Assembly (NCBI RefSeq): GCF_000003605.2
Contig: NW_003130356.1
Location: 1,139,320 to 1,169,622, forward strand
DNA length: 30,303 nucleotides
Source of the DNA: Saccoglossus kowalevskii
Lineage: Eukaryota > Hemichordata > Enteropneusta > Harrimaniidae
Direction of reading: 5' to 3'
In this document: positions 23,046 to 30,303 of the stretch, piece after piece
Numbering within the stretch: position 1 is the stretch's first letter
Layout of the letters: each line of letters opens with the position of its first letter
The notes under the pieces: generated by a model
The model's input: the letters and a program-made list of their open reading frames with translations, nothing else
Databases searched by the model: none
Told to the model about the DNA's origin: nothing
Position numbers and translations under genes: made by a program

Positions 23046-26000
23046 TACTGGTTAGTTTTAACTAAAAAAATACATGTTAGGTCTTATATGTGACAATATG
23101 ACACAATATTGTTGACACGAGGGTCATACTTTGAGTGACCTGATTAGTACTTGCGTGACGGAGAAAATCTTGTCAACTCTCCAACATAGGAAAGTAACGT
23201 TATCCCATCTTGCAATGTCAAAGTGTAATGTCTTAGCTATGTCCAGCCCACCCAAATGACACATAAAGCGAAAGAAGATCAGCCAATCTGATGAACAATT
23301 ATTGTGGTGCAATTATGGGTATAATTATGTTACCATATCAACTTGAATAACTTACCAGCTTCCACGTCGCAATTGACTCCTGTCCACCCTTCACTACAAT
23401 GACAAGTGTAATCCGTAGTTCCTGTGCTAGTGCACATACCATTCACACATGGACGTGACGAACACGGAGTTTGGTCTATATCGGGGGGAAATCACATTGA
23501 GTGTGCACAAGTTATTAGGATGAACGTAAAGAAGGCAGTTCACGCATAAGCACTGGTATGTATGACTGGAAACTAGTTATGTGATTTCTTATCAATCGCG
23601 CCCTCTAACGACGAATTGCTTATATGACGCCCAAAATGAGTGTGGTCGTATAGTTTTTCGTCGTATAGAATTTAGCAAATCTCTAAAACAACATATCTTT
23701 AAAACGGACGCATCAAGACAATATCGACGTCATATGAGGCGTTCTTTTTACTGCGTGACACCACACACGCACATTTGGTTCACACGACTATGCAGTATTA
23801 TTTAGGAATGCATGTTTGAAGTAGACATTATAAACGTATATCACAATAATTCTTTAAATAGATTTTTCACTAATTGTATTCAGTAGTGACAATTTCGCAA
23901 TGCTTTAACGGCTTGAGACACATCCATGGTAATCAAGTAATCGTGCCAACGGCTGTAGCAATTGGCTGATTGCATGTTTACTCCGCCAGGCCTTAAAGCT
24001 TTGTTGAAGTTTTGTGTAATGAACAAATGTGTATTTTTAGGGAGCGAACCTGGCATTTCTACGTGTGAGTGTAATTTGCCAAGCTAATCAAAGTTCCCCA
24101 TACACTACCTAAGTTCGTAAAACCTTACACACATACAGTCATGGGGTGTGTTGTCGCTAGAGGGCGTGTATTAGAAAAATCGATTATCGCTTACTCGCAA
24201 ACGTGCCACAGGTCGAACCCGTCCACCCAGTTGTACACGCGCAGAAAAACCTATCGTGATTACTGCTAGTGAAACACGTGCCTCCATTCAGACAAGGATT
24301 GGAAATACACGGCGTTGCAGTAACTGGAATGAAAACAAAGACAAAACAATCAATAACAAGTTCATAGACACACACATGTATCTCAAGTAAAACATCAAGT
24401 CATGGTTCAGTTGATGTGGAAGCTACAACTGCAATAAGGAGTTGAATTCCGGTCATCATTATTTTTCTACTGCAGGTGACGTCACACCCACTATATTTAG
24501 AGATAATGAAATATCTTGATTTGCAGCATTTGTGCATATTTATAATACAGACAAATTGTCTAGATCAATTGCATATTAATAAAGGTTCCCTAAAAACAGA
24601 GAATTGAATATATCGGCACAAAATTAACAAATCTGATAGAAGTCTACCCAAGAGTTTTTTTGTCGGGTATCAGGGCAACCGACCTAGCGGGTTTCGAGGT
24701 CGGAAATTCAATTATTCAATGGATATACGATGAAAATTCACCTATGGGAATAGCTGCACTTGAATAAAATATCATGCTTTTAATTTGTTGCCATGGGCTT
24801 TGTTGCGGTTGTTGGGGACACGTTCACTTAACACCCCTGAGCAATGCAGTTGATATCCGTTTAGTGGTAAAATGTATAAACAATATTCAAAATGTACTTT
24901 AACTGTTTCAGATAAAATTACAAAATAGTAAGTTTTAATAAAATAGAAAATTCCTAAGCCGTACAACGCGTACCAGGAACCCATCACATTGTATTGTACC
25001 AGGTTTCGTTGAAATTTGTATTTGCATTATTGAGAAATCGGTGTACAGGGGCGTTCATTTGCGCAAAATGGACTGAAAAGTGTTAATTGGGCGATATATT
25101 GCAGTTCAATTTAACAAATTTGTAACTCCGAGACACTGTACATTCACAGAAATGTCGAGTATTGCTTAAGCCACAAGTATGGCGAAATAGAACATTATGT
25201 TGTGTGGGGGCGCCACGTACCCAATACATGACAATGTATACTAAGATGAACGTGAGTTAATTTATATCAACAAACGACTCTGTTACGATGTGTGTGTTTC
25301 AGGTGTATGTATATATTTTGATACTCTGTCGCCATGGCGACCTGAATCCATGAAGCGAATAGATAGATTGAAATGTTATTGCATGTGATGTGTGGTTATT
25401 GGTGTACAAATGTGCGATGAAAAGAAGATGAAATCAACCATTTACACTCCAGAACACTTTATTAGTATTTGAGGAGTACAACTGATTAGTATGAATTTAT
25501 GTAAACATGTAAAGTGATGAAATTAAATCCCAGTGACAATGTATTTTTCAGTGGATACTTACGTTCTGCGCAGGTATTGCCGGTATAAGGTTCTGCGCAG
25601 GCGCACACGAAAGATGTACCACTAACTGAACACGTACCCCCGTTTAGGCAAGGATTTGGATAACATGCAGCAGTTACTGAAATACAGAAATATTATTGAA
25701 TCACATAAATCAGAAAACAAGAATACATTTCACACTACAGGCGACGTAATATATGTGAAAGAGATGGATTAAATGTGAATATACATTTGTGATTTAGAGA
25801 CTTTTAGTATTACGTAATGCACAGTTCCGCCTTTCATATCCTTTAAAGGGCGGCAGCCGTCGTGCCGCGTCCTGTTCGATAGCGACGTATACCACGCGTT
25901 TAAAATACATTGTTTATTTACATGAAATTCGAACACGCGCTGTGCGACGACCACCGCGCTTTAATGTTATAACACCTACCGACGACAAGGGGTAGTAGCA

Positions 26001-28670
26001 AAACCTTTGAATAAAACTTTTTTTGTTGTAATACCAAGTATAATAGTGTTCATACTATACAAGATGACCAACAATTAAATGCATGCAAATACAGAAAACG
26101 CATGGCCGTTAACTACACATTGCGTCGACTCTACGATCTGATCATGCTTTAATGTGTGACCAATATTGGGTTGACAAGACTCGATAATAACATCTATTTT
26201 TGAATGGGAACGAGATTGAAGATGGCAGCTACTGTCACTTTACATTAGCATATATTCATACATCATAAACACAACACACTGAGCTCCTGGATACTGATCA
26301 CCATTACAATATTACTTAATAATTATAATTTTAGCGCCATGCAGCTTCCTTCAAAACCTATGATGCCATATTTGAGTTGTGATGTGCATGCAAGTGCCGT
26401 GCAGTTACGTATGGCATTGTGACAACTTTAAGTGGTGTATAATATGCATCACTAGAAACCAATTACCCTCCACGATCAATATCTGGCTGTCAATCATTTT
26501 TATTCACGTGCATCATTATTCGACATACCATTACAAGTGGGACCGGCCCACGTACTCAAACATGTGCAAATGAAACCGTCGGTATCAATGGATGTACAGG
26601 CACCTCCGTTCTGACATGGGTTTGGGTCGCAATAATCAGCTGATAGTATGAAAAGAAAACATCGATGCGCAAGTATTATTAGCGCATCAGAACAGCGACT
26701 GTGCTAGAAGCAACGTTCAAGAATGTTCGTGGTAGTAGTCACACAAAGAGAACAACTATGTGTGAAACGATATGAAATGATAATGAATTTTATGAAATGA
26801 TAATGAATTTATTATGTTAATAACGCTACACTTAATACTAATGATATCGCATGCCAATCGCATCACAGTCATATCGCACCGCATCACATCACATATGAAC
26901 AATATTATCTGCAGCAGAAATAATCAAAGTTCCGTTTTAAAAACAACGGCCACGGTAATGTACATCCACATATGTTAGCATATTACAAATAATGTTTCCC
27001 ATGTGTGATATAGGTGGTATATATAACTTACTTATTGAGTTTTCACAAAACGTGCCTGTGAACGAGTCTGCACATCGGCAACTGTAACCATCCCCAAATT
27101 GTAAGCACGTTGCGCCATTTTGACATTGATGCTGGCTGCACGGGTTGTTAGCTAATACAAATCAAAATCACATGTTACAGTATATAATGGAATGCCTAAC
27201 ATACTAATCACAAATTCAACACGCCAATGCATACAAAACAAACAAACAGTTGACAAATGTGCCACACTGCATAGTAAAATAATGATATATAGGCCTGGAC
27301 CTCATGGTTCACATAAAATAACGCCAGATGTTTCGAAAAGAGTGAGTACATTCAGCGCCACATGTGACACACGCCATATATTATTCATAATCAAGTCATA
27401 ATCAAATGGTTTGCGTTGGAAAAATATATGTTGTCTGTGCAAAAAGCACCGAATTCATATATACATGTATATGTATATAGATGTTAATGGCAGCTGTTAT
27501 TACGTAATCAGGATTTTTTAAGGCTAACTCTTCGTGCTCTTAAAACATATATAGATTTAAGGATGATGCCAATATTTCTATGCCATCTTTGATAACATTA
27601 TTTTTTTGTACTTTCCTTAATCTACATTCAGTTCGTTTGTGTACATTTTGAAACCAATATGACTGAAACACATGAAATAAATCGACCAAATCACTTAAAA
27701 ATAAATAAAATTGATTGTATTGTTATGATGCCCTGATTTATGTATTTGCATACTTTTGCATAATTAATCATTCAACAAATGTAAACAAGCTTACTGGCAT
27801 AACCCGCATCTGTTGTTTTGTTTTGTTATTTGAACGCACAATATGTAATGAATGGTATATGTAAATCGGCATTTTTGAACTTTCTGACCTGAAAATTCAA
27901 AATAATAGAGGTCAGCATTGCCTTAACCAATTTATCTGAAATTCTCGCATCTGTCCTGACACATATTTGGTAATATAAGCGTATCATATATTGGATAACA
28001 TTTCTGGAATGAAAGTAGTCGCGTTTTCAGCATCAAAATAGTAATTTATTAAACAATTTTGAAATCGATACTTTGAATAATAATTTCTGAAAAAAAAGAA
28101 AATATTCTGAGAAAAAGTATTTTGTATTGACAGTTTTTACTTTATATTCTTTTGATGAAAACTTAATTCGTTTAAGTGAAACATATTTGGAAAACTCAAA
28201 CAAAACCATTGTTTTATTCGAAAATAAATATAATTTTCAGAATCTTCAGAATTACAATGTTAAAAGATACTTTATAATATGTGGATGATGATATGTAATC
28301 TTCATTGGGAAACATACACTGTATTTGATTTTAAGTGTCAACGATGATGGATCTCATCCTTAAAATGACTGCATAAAATATTTGGTATGTCAAACTTATA
28401 GCGGTATGTAGTGAACAGTTAAATAGTAAATGCGCATATAACCATTGGAAGGTCCCGGATAATGTTGCACTCCGGCTAACGTCTCGGATGAAGGTAATAT
28501 GTTTCAGACGTGATGTTCTACCTTGTGCTGTGTTTTGTACCAACCAGTGCATTACTTACTTGTTTGTGTTTGGCATTGGTCGCCAGTATATGACGATGGG
28601 CACGTACAGGAATACGATGTTCCGCTGGGACGACAAGTTCCACCGTTTAGACATGGACTGAGATCACACA
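11558..28670 (-). CDS. Multi-EGF extracellular protein gene, internal part (25 exons, 26 EGF domains)
   Basis: Twenty-five exons on the minus strand can be joined into 3,039 coding bases. Each exon encodes one EGF-like domain (exon 8 encodes two) with the order C-x4-C-x4/5-C-xn-C-x-C-x8-C. Every exon begins after an AG and ends before a GT, mostly GTAAGT, and every intron is phase 1, so any exon can be skipped or duplicated without breaking frame. Known families with such arrays are Notch, fibropellins, Crumbs, Slit and SNED1-like proteins. Nothing visible (LNR, TM, laminin G, CUB, avidin-like) picks one, so no symbol is given. The product should be secreted or be the ectodomain of a membrane protein, made in the secretory pathway. 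Many domains carry POGLUT- and POFUT1-type glycosylation motifs. The signal peptide, start and stop lie in unseen or unidentified exons. Confidence is high for the gene and moderate for completeness, because intron 16 has a sequence gap. Confidence 0.93.
12003..12290 (-). mobile_element. Non-LTR retrotransposon ORF2 3'-terminal remnant
   Basis: A minus-strand open frame of 96 codons with no intact 5' part. Its C-terminal half has the order ...[10 protein letters not shown]...[16 protein letters not shown]...[12 protein letters not shown]. This resembles the extreme C-terminus of Jockey/CR1/L2-type reverse-transcriptase proteins (a GxxIWNxLP core followed by a short SL..FKK..K helix). The reverse transcriptase and endonuclease regions are absent, as expected for a 5'-truncated insertion. 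No poly(A) tail or short repeat is visible at the 3' end. It lies in the intron between EGF exons 24 and 25, in the same direction as the gene. The family assignment is from recollection of the motif, not a search. Confidence 0.65.
12343..12462 (-). CDS. EGF exon 24
   Basis: Forty codons, starting [18 protein letters not shown], then a GFSCIC segment and GTAC. The acceptor is TTTTACAG and the donor GTAAGCC. O-glucose and O-fucose sites are present. A non-LTR retrotransposon remnant begins about 50 bp past the donor, in the downstream intron. Confidence 0.94.
12706..12834 (-). CDS. EGF exon 23, divergent
   Basis: Forty-three codons, starting [18 protein letters not shown], with loop [11 protein letters not shown], then CKC...GTNC. 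The acceptor is AAATAG and the donor GTAAGTAT. It keeps six cysteines but is the most divergent member: no Pro before C2, no NGG, a long C3-C4 loop, and no glycosylation motif. Confidence 0.92.
13204..13317 (-). CDS. EGF exon 22
   Basis: Thirty-eight codons, starting [15 protein letters not shown], with loop YVQENGEHV, then CVC...GSNC. The acceptor is TTCCAG and the donor GTAAGAAA. The O-glucose motif is degenerate (Thr instead of Pro before C2) and O-fucose is absent. A 156-bp inverted-repeat element lies in the intron just upstream. Confidence 0.94.
13486..13641. mobile_element. Miniature inverted-repeat element D
   Basis: Arms of about 42 bp: AAGCAAATGACACCGAATAA, then ACGG, then an AAATACTACGT block, and the inverse of the same at the right (ACGTAGTATTTCCCCTCCCG, TTTATTCGGTGTCATTTGCT). 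The centre of about 60 bp contains CG-rich sequence. It lies in the intron between EGF exons 21 and 22. Non-coding; only one copy was found in the window. Confidence 0.75.
13762..13887 (-). CDS. EGF exon 21
   Basis: Forty-two codons, starting [18 protein letters not shown], then a GTTGTVYT loop, CSC...GTNC and a tail NIYV. The acceptor is GTCACAG and the donor GTAAGTTT. O-glucose and O-fucose sites are present. The extra residues at both ends give longer inter-domain linkers. Confidence 0.94.
14385..14504 (-). CDS. EGF exon 20
   Basis: Forty codons, starting [16 protein letters not shown], with a Thr/Gly-rich loop [10 protein letters not shown], then CNC...GDHC. The acceptor is TTTCAG and the donor GTAAGTCC. 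O-glucose and O-fucose motifs are both absent. From here toward the C-terminus most domains lose the hydroxylation pattern. Confidence 0.93.
15017..15130 (-). CDS. EGF exon 19
   Basis: Thirty-eight codons, starting [16 protein letters not shown], then [12 protein letters not shown] and GDNC. The acceptor is TTTTAG and the donor GTGAGTC. The usual NGG turn before C3 is replaced by NFAE. An O-glucose site and the hydroxylation pattern are retained. Confidence 0.93.
15866..15979 (-). CDS. EGF exon 18
   Basis: Thirty-eight codons, starting [16 protein letters not shown], then [12 protein letters not shown] and GTYC. The acceptor is TTTCAG and the donor GTAAGTTG. O-glucose and O-fucose sites are present. 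The Ser/Val C3-C4 loop is unlike its hydroxylation-type neighbours and closer to exons 1 and 4. Confidence 0.94.
16348..16461 (-). CDS. EGF exon 17, calcium-binding type
   Basis: Thirty-eight codons, starting [16 protein letters not shown], then [12 protein letters not shown] and GYNC. The acceptor is TTTCAG and the donor GTAAGTGG. The EIDEC start fits calcium-binding EGFs. The aromatic residue of the hydroxylation pattern is shifted by one (Y then H). An O-glucose site is present. Confidence 0.94.
16987..17354. other. Assembly gap (368 N)
   Basis: Unsequenced bases in the intron between EGF exons 16 and 17. That intron would be 1,017 bp at the stated gap length, enough to hide one 114-bp EGF exon. 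Frames drawn through the gap are meaningless. Confidence 1.
17479..17592 (-). CDS. EGF exon 16, calcium-binding type
   Basis: Thirty-eight codons, starting [16 protein letters not shown], then [12 protein letters not shown] and GTNC. The acceptor is TATTAG and the donor GTAAGTGTA. EINEC plus C-x-D-x4-Y-x-C closely fits the calcium-binding EGF signature, with Glu in place of the first Asp. An O-glucose site is present. The downstream intron contains the assembly gap. Confidence 0.94.
17930..18043 (-). CDS. EGF exon 15
   Basis: Thirty-eight codons, starting [16 protein letters not shown], then [12 protein letters not shown] and GFNC. The acceptor is TTTCAG and the donor GTGAGT. O-glucose, O-fucose and hydroxylation patterns are all present, making it one of the most Notch-like domains here. 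Confidence 0.94.
18313..18429 (-). CDS. EGF exon 14
   Basis: Thirty-nine codons, starting [16 protein letters not shown], then [13 protein letters not shown] and GTFC. The acceptor is TCATAG and the donor GTAAGTAAA. An O-glucose site is present. The C3-C4 loop is one residue longer than in its neighbours, so the strict hydroxylation spacing is lost. Confidence 0.94.
18703..18816 (-). CDS. EGF exon 13
   Basis: Thirty-eight codons, starting [16 protein letters not shown], then [12 protein letters not shown] and GTTC. The acceptor is TTTCAG and the donor GTAATC. An O-glucose site and the hydroxylation pattern are present, O-fucose absent. The intron before it is only 165 bp. Confidence 0.94.
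18982..19095 (-). CDS. EGF exon 12
   Basis: Thirty-eight codons, starting [16 protein letters not shown], then [12 protein letters not shown] and GTRC. The acceptor is CATCAG and the donor GTAACG. An O-glucose site and the hydroxylation pattern are present, O-fucose absent. The intron before it (19096-20230) holds the 22-bp minisatellite. Confidence 0.94.
19729..20181. repeat. 22-bp minisatellite, about 20 copies
   Basis: Tandem units of consensus GCATGCATACGCCGTGAATC plus TC, with variation mainly at GTGAA/GCGAA and CATAC/CACAC. About 20 units are counted by the AATCT core. Each unit includes the palindrome GCATGC and a CG. It lies in the intron between EGF exons 11 and 12, ending about 50 bp from exon 11. 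Open frames on both strands here come from the stop-free repeat and are not genes. Confidence 0.92.
20231..20344 (-). CDS. EGF exon 11
   Basis: Thirty-eight codons, starting [16 protein letters not shown], then [12 protein letters not shown] and GTYC. The acceptor is TTCTAG. The donor GTATTG is the weakest-looking in the set. An O-glucose site and the hydroxylation pattern are present. The minisatellite ends about 50 bp beyond the donor, inside the downstream intron. Confidence 0.93.
20485..20598 (-). CDS. EGF exon 10
   Basis: Thirty-eight codons, starting [16 protein letters not shown], then [12 protein letters not shown] and GQNC. The acceptor is AAACAG and the donor GTATGA. The EIN start and the C3-C4 loop are calcium-binding-EGF-like, although Ala replaces the usual Glu/Gln before C1. 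An O-glucose site is present, O-fucose absent. Confidence 0.94.
20725..20838 (-). CDS. EGF exon 9
   Basis: Thirty-eight codons, starting [16 protein letters not shown], then [12 protein letters not shown] and GSLC. The acceptor is TATCAG and the donor GTAAGG. It has O-glucose and O-fucose sites, and it matches C-x-[DN]-x4-[FY]-x-C-x-C, the Asp/Asn hydroxylation pattern. The short 126-bp intron downstream makes exons 9-11 the tightest cluster of the gene. Confidence 0.94.
21267..21497 (-). CDS. EGF exon 8, two EGF domains
   Basis: Seventy-seven codons with two complete EGF domains: 8a is [12 protein letters not shown]...YVCVC...GHHC and 8b is [13 protein letters not shown]...FRCSC...GTIC, joined by EVIVY. 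The acceptor is CCTAG and the donor GTAAGTATA. This is the only visible exon holding two domains, as expected after loss of one phase-1 intron. Domain 8a has a short C2-C3 loop and no glycosylation motif. Domain 8b has both the O-glucose and the O-fucose motif. Confidence 0.94.
21730..21895. mobile_element. Miniature inverted-repeat element C, copy 3
   Basis: About 166 bp. The termini are TTAAAGCGGGAGGGTCGTCA and the inverse of TTGAAGCGTAGGGGGTCGTC. The core GGGTAGGCGCTTGTTTGTAA is shared with the other copies. It lies in the intron between EGF exons 7 and 8. No clear target duplication is visible at this copy. Confidence 0.78.
22627..22749 (-). CDS. EGF exon 7
   Basis: Forty-one codons, starting [17 protein letters not shown], with a long loop [10 protein letters not shown], then CVC...GQRC. 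The acceptor is TTACAG. The donor GTAGGT departs from the GTAAGT used by most exons. An O-glucose site is present. Met before C3 removes the O-fucose site. Confidence 0.92.
23003..23045. repeat. (AAT)n microsatellite
   Basis: About 14 uninterrupted AAT units in the intron between EGF exons 6 and 7. Likely polymorphic in length. Confidence 0.95.
23356..23475 (-). CDS. EGF exon 6
   Basis: Forty codons, [14 protein letters not shown]...YTCHC...GVNC. The acceptor is ATATAG and the donor GTAAGTTAT. An O-glucose site is present. The C2-C3 loop is one residue short (VNGM), so there is no O-fucose site. The downstream intron carries an (AAT)n microsatellite. Confidence 0.92.
23599..24166. mobile_element. 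Possible inverted-repeat element E
   Basis: CGCCCTCTAACGAC at the left is mirrored by GTCGCTAGAGGGCG at the right (one mismatch in 14). About 568 bp, filling much of the intron between EGF exons 5 and 6. No target duplication or recognised coding content; short inverted pairs of this length can arise by chance. Confidence 0.35.
24195..24323 (-). CDS. EGF exon 5
   Basis: Forty-three codons, starting [17 protein letters not shown], with a long C3-C4 loop ([10 protein letters not shown]) and CAC...GSTC. The acceptor is TTCCAG and the donor GTAAGCG. Both O-glucose (CISNPC) and O-fucose (CLNGGTC) sites are present. It is joint longest with exon 23 among the single-domain exons. Confidence 0.93.
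24679..24703. repeat. Short hairpin
   Basis: CCGACCT and AGGTCGG form a perfect 7-bp stem with an 11-base loop in the intron between EGF exons 4 and 5. GC-rich relative to its surroundings. No RNA gene structure was recognised around it. Confidence 0.4.
25563..25676 (-). CDS. EGF exon 4
   Basis: Thirty-eight codons, starting [10 protein letters not shown], then [12 protein letters not shown] and GNTC. The acceptor is TTTCAG and the donor GTAAGTATC. An O-fucose site is present. The O-glucose Ser is replaced by Pro. The Ser/Thr/Gly-rich C3-C4 loop (SVSGTSFV) closely resembles that of exon 1 (RPSGTSYS), suggesting that the two are relatives within the array. Confidence 0.93.
26529..26639 (-). 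CDS. EGF exon 3
   Basis: Thirty-seven codons, [15 protein letters not shown]...FICTC...GPTC. The acceptor is TATCAG and the donor GTATGT. It has neither a Notch-type O-glucose motif (Pro replaces Ser in CDPNPC) nor an O-fucose motif (Ala before C3). The C3-C4 loop TSIDTDGFI is acidic but does not fit the hydroxylation pattern. Confidence 0.93.
26771..26810. repeat. Perfect 20-bp tandem duplication
   Basis: TATGAAATGATAATGAATTT occurs twice back to back without mismatch, within the intron between EGF exons 2 and 3. Confidence 0.9.
27032..27151 (-). CDS. EGF exon 2
   Basis: Forty codons, starting ANNPC; six cysteines, [13 protein letters not shown]...YSCRC...GTFC. The acceptor is TATTAG and the donor GTAAGTTAT. 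It has an O-fucose site (CQNGATC) but no O-glucose site, because SQHQ replaces the usual SxP. The intron upstream of it (27152-28559, 1.4 kb) is the largest in the gene and contains no further EGF signature. Confidence 0.92.
   Translation of the reverse strand, partial: LTTRAASINVKMAQRAYNLGMVTVADVQTRSQARFVKTQ
28560..28670 (-). CDS. EGF exon 1 (of those visible)
   Basis: Encodes one EGF domain of 37 codons, [12 protein letters not shown]...YSCTC...GDQC. The acceptor is TTCACAG and the donor GTAAGTAAT. C2-LNGG-T-C3 is an O-fucose site. CDLSPC lacks the O-glucose Ser. The exon starts in phase 1, so at least one more exon lies upstream. None is recognisable in the 1.6 kb to the right edge. Confidence 0.9.
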
Positions 28671-29040
28671 CTGTGAACAAATAATAGATTAGTTTGCATG
28701 TAAAATGTATTTATTTGACTCAGTGGTTTTGACTTCTGGTAAACGGGTTTGCCACCGAGGCAAATCTTAATCAAGTCGGTTCATTCGAACCTAGACTACA
28801 TAGATATATGTTGTTTGTGATGACTACTACTGTTTTGGTGGCACGCCGTGAGCGCGGCCCGCCGTGAATGTGACGCGGTACGTGGCGGGTCTTCATGCAG
28901 TAGTGAGTTCGAATGCTGCGTTCTATGGCACGTTGAAACACAACTGTTGAATTAGGTATGTTTGTTTGCATTCACAATTTATAATTTAAAAGAAAATTGT
29001 TATTTGTTGAAAAATAACATTAATGTGCTATAAGCACCAT

Positions 29041-29379
29041 TTACAGGGTATGGCCAAAAAAAGATATTATACTAGACGGAAAGCGACAATTATCTGAAGA
29101 ATATATAACTTGACATTGATAGATAGCTTTAATCCTATGACCTTTACAAAATTGAAATAAAATGTAAGGGACATTAAATCTATTATCACAAACTTGAAAC
29201 AATGTATGTAATAGTATTGTGTAACCGGTAATTGTGAAAATTACCGTTGATATGCGTATAGAGTGCATTTCGTTATGAATTATTTTTAATATATTTCTGA
29301 ATTTACTTGTCAAAATAAATTTTTCCCCCAAACATTTTGAAAACGTCTTTATCGTAGTGCTGAAAGTTTCCGAGGACAA
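29041..29379 (-). CDS. Unrecognised 112-codon open frame, minus strand
   Basis: The frame encodes a Ile/Phe/Ser-rich sequence beginning MSSETFSTTIKTFSK. No domain, signal peptide or splice relation to the EGF gene was found. Its 3' end covers CAGGGTATGGCCAAAAAAAG on the plus strand, a form resembling some transposon ends, but no inverted partner was seen. It is probably non-genic AT-rich sequence or a transposon relic. Confidence 0.15.
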   Translation of the reverse strand: MSSETFSTTIKTFSKCLGEKFILTSKFRNILKIIHNEMHSIRISTVIFTITGYTILLHTLFQVCDNRFNVPYILFQFCKGHRIKAIYQCQVIYSSDNCRFPSSIISFFGHTL

Positions 29380-29755
29380 TTTACATGAGACAACATCATC
29401 TAGATAGATATAGATATGTCGACAACGTTCTCTGACGAAACGGTTGCATAATATTTAAAAACAATAAGAATAGATGGGCAACCTAATTAAATCAAACAAA
29501 CCCAACCACGAGACTGATCGCATACACTATACAGTGGTTGATATCAGGTAGGCGTATTAGTGAACAGATATAAACGATATTTATTTCAAAACAGACCATC
29601 TGTCTACGCCAGTTATGATACAAACACCGATGAACGGTAAAAAAACAGCTTTATTGATGAGCAACAACAATGGCGGACGACCCGTCATGCACAGCGCCAC
29701 TAAAGCTGCGCACACAACTATAAATACGAGCCGCTGGTGAACTATAAATACTAGC

Positions 29756-29769
29756 CACTAGCGCTAGTG
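29756..29769. repeat. 14-bp perfect palindrome beside duplicated TATAAATA motif
   Basis: CACTAGCGCTAGTG is its own complement. Just upstream, AACTATAAATAC occurs twice about 24 bp apart (around 29717 and 29741), as an imperfect tandem duplication. A small ATG frame in good context (AACAATGG, 29665-29672) stops after 17 codons. Whether this is a promoter is unproven. Confidence 0.4.
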
Positions 29770-30303
29770 AGCGAATATCGTGAGTTCACTATTCGAGTCA
29801 ATTACTTAACACATTAACCAATCAACCAATTTGAAATCAGTCTGGCATATGAAAGGCGTCTGTGTGTCGTAATTGATAAGTATAGCCTGACGTACTGAAT
29901 TTCCCGGTGATATGCTTCCATATTAATGATTACTAAAATACCTACATTGAATAATGGTATTTTTTAAATTGCCTTTTCATGTTATTAGAGTGTGGAATGA
30001 AAGCGTCACTTTCGCAACCTTCTGCACGTCATCAATATTGAGAAACCCCACTCGGATGTGAACGGATGTGGTTTCTTTGTCGACCGACCAGCATGCATTC
30101 GGAGTGTTATTTAGTTTTTGAGGAACGTGAATGTATCATTGATGAGAGCCCAACCCACGGCAAAAAGTGTTATTGTCAATTATGGAAACCATACAGGGCG
30201 CATAATTACTCGCATTGTCGATTCACAGGGGTGGCATATTATTGCTTAAAATCACAAATATTTTTAAAACTTATATTTGGATTTACAAAAAAATAACTTT
30301 TAT

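Larger units (their letters stand above)
28671..30303. other. Presumed intron or upstream DNA 5' of EGF exon 1
   Basis: No EGF-type exon or signal-peptide exon could be recognised. A local CG-rich patch at about 28838-28890 and the palindrome region near 29.75 kb stand out from AT-rich surroundings. The 76-codon plus-strand frame at 30066 has no recognisable features. Confidence 0.4.

Noticed and set aside
24679..24703. tRNA-like B-box around GGGTTTCGAGG
   Set aside because: No cloverleaf, anticodon stem or acceptor pairing could be built; only a 7-bp hairpin remains.
11558..28670. Naming the gene Notch, fibropellin, Crumbs or SNED1
   Set aside because: Only EGF domains are visible. No diagnostic domain or terminal region is present to choose between families.

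Overview
The window looks like animal nuclear DNA: AT-rich, intron-dense, scattered with short inverted-repeat elements and decayed transposon genes, and without operons or bacterial-type genes. The compact one-domain exons, short introns (about 0.13 to 1.4 kb) and many TA-flanked miniature elements suggest an invertebrate. I cannot name the species or phylum from sequence alone.

Right part (about 11.5-28.7 kb, minus strand): a run of 25 exons of one gene encoding 26 EGF-like domains. I deduced every exon from its six-cysteine pattern and its AG/GT splice borders. All 25 are multiples of three and are bounded by phase-1 introns. Together they give 3,039 bp (1,013 codons) of an extracellular, Notch/fibropellin-like protein. 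Neither the start codon with signal peptide nor the stop codon is identified, so the gene continues at both ends. Exons are numbered from the 5' end (exon 1 = 28560-28670, exon 25 = 11558-11671). Many domains carry Notch-type O-glucose (C1-x-S-x-P-C2; 18 of 26) and O-fucose (C2-x4-[ST]-C3; 11 of 26) sites, and nine match the Asp/Asn-hydroxylation pattern of calcium-binding EGFs. A 368-base assembly gap lies in intron 16.

Introns hold a 22-bp minisatellite (about 19.73-20.18 kb), an (AAT)n microsatellite, miniature inverted-repeat elements, and the 3' end of a non-LTR retrotransposon.

Left part (1-11.5 kb): mostly non-coding with mobile elements. It holds two inverted copies of a 212-bp element at 57 and 10617, an adjoining pair of different elements at 886-1269, a degenerate THAP-like zinc-finger sequence near 1.9 kb, and a broken pogo/Tigger-like transposase at 6.15-7.58 kb (plus strand). 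A few open frames without recognisable family are listed at low confidence. One, a minus-strand frame ending at 3443, could be a terminal coding exon.

I found no convincing previously undescribed system. The most interesting material is the exon-by-exon modular architecture and uneven glycosylation-site distribution of the EGF gene, and the unclassified miniature elements.
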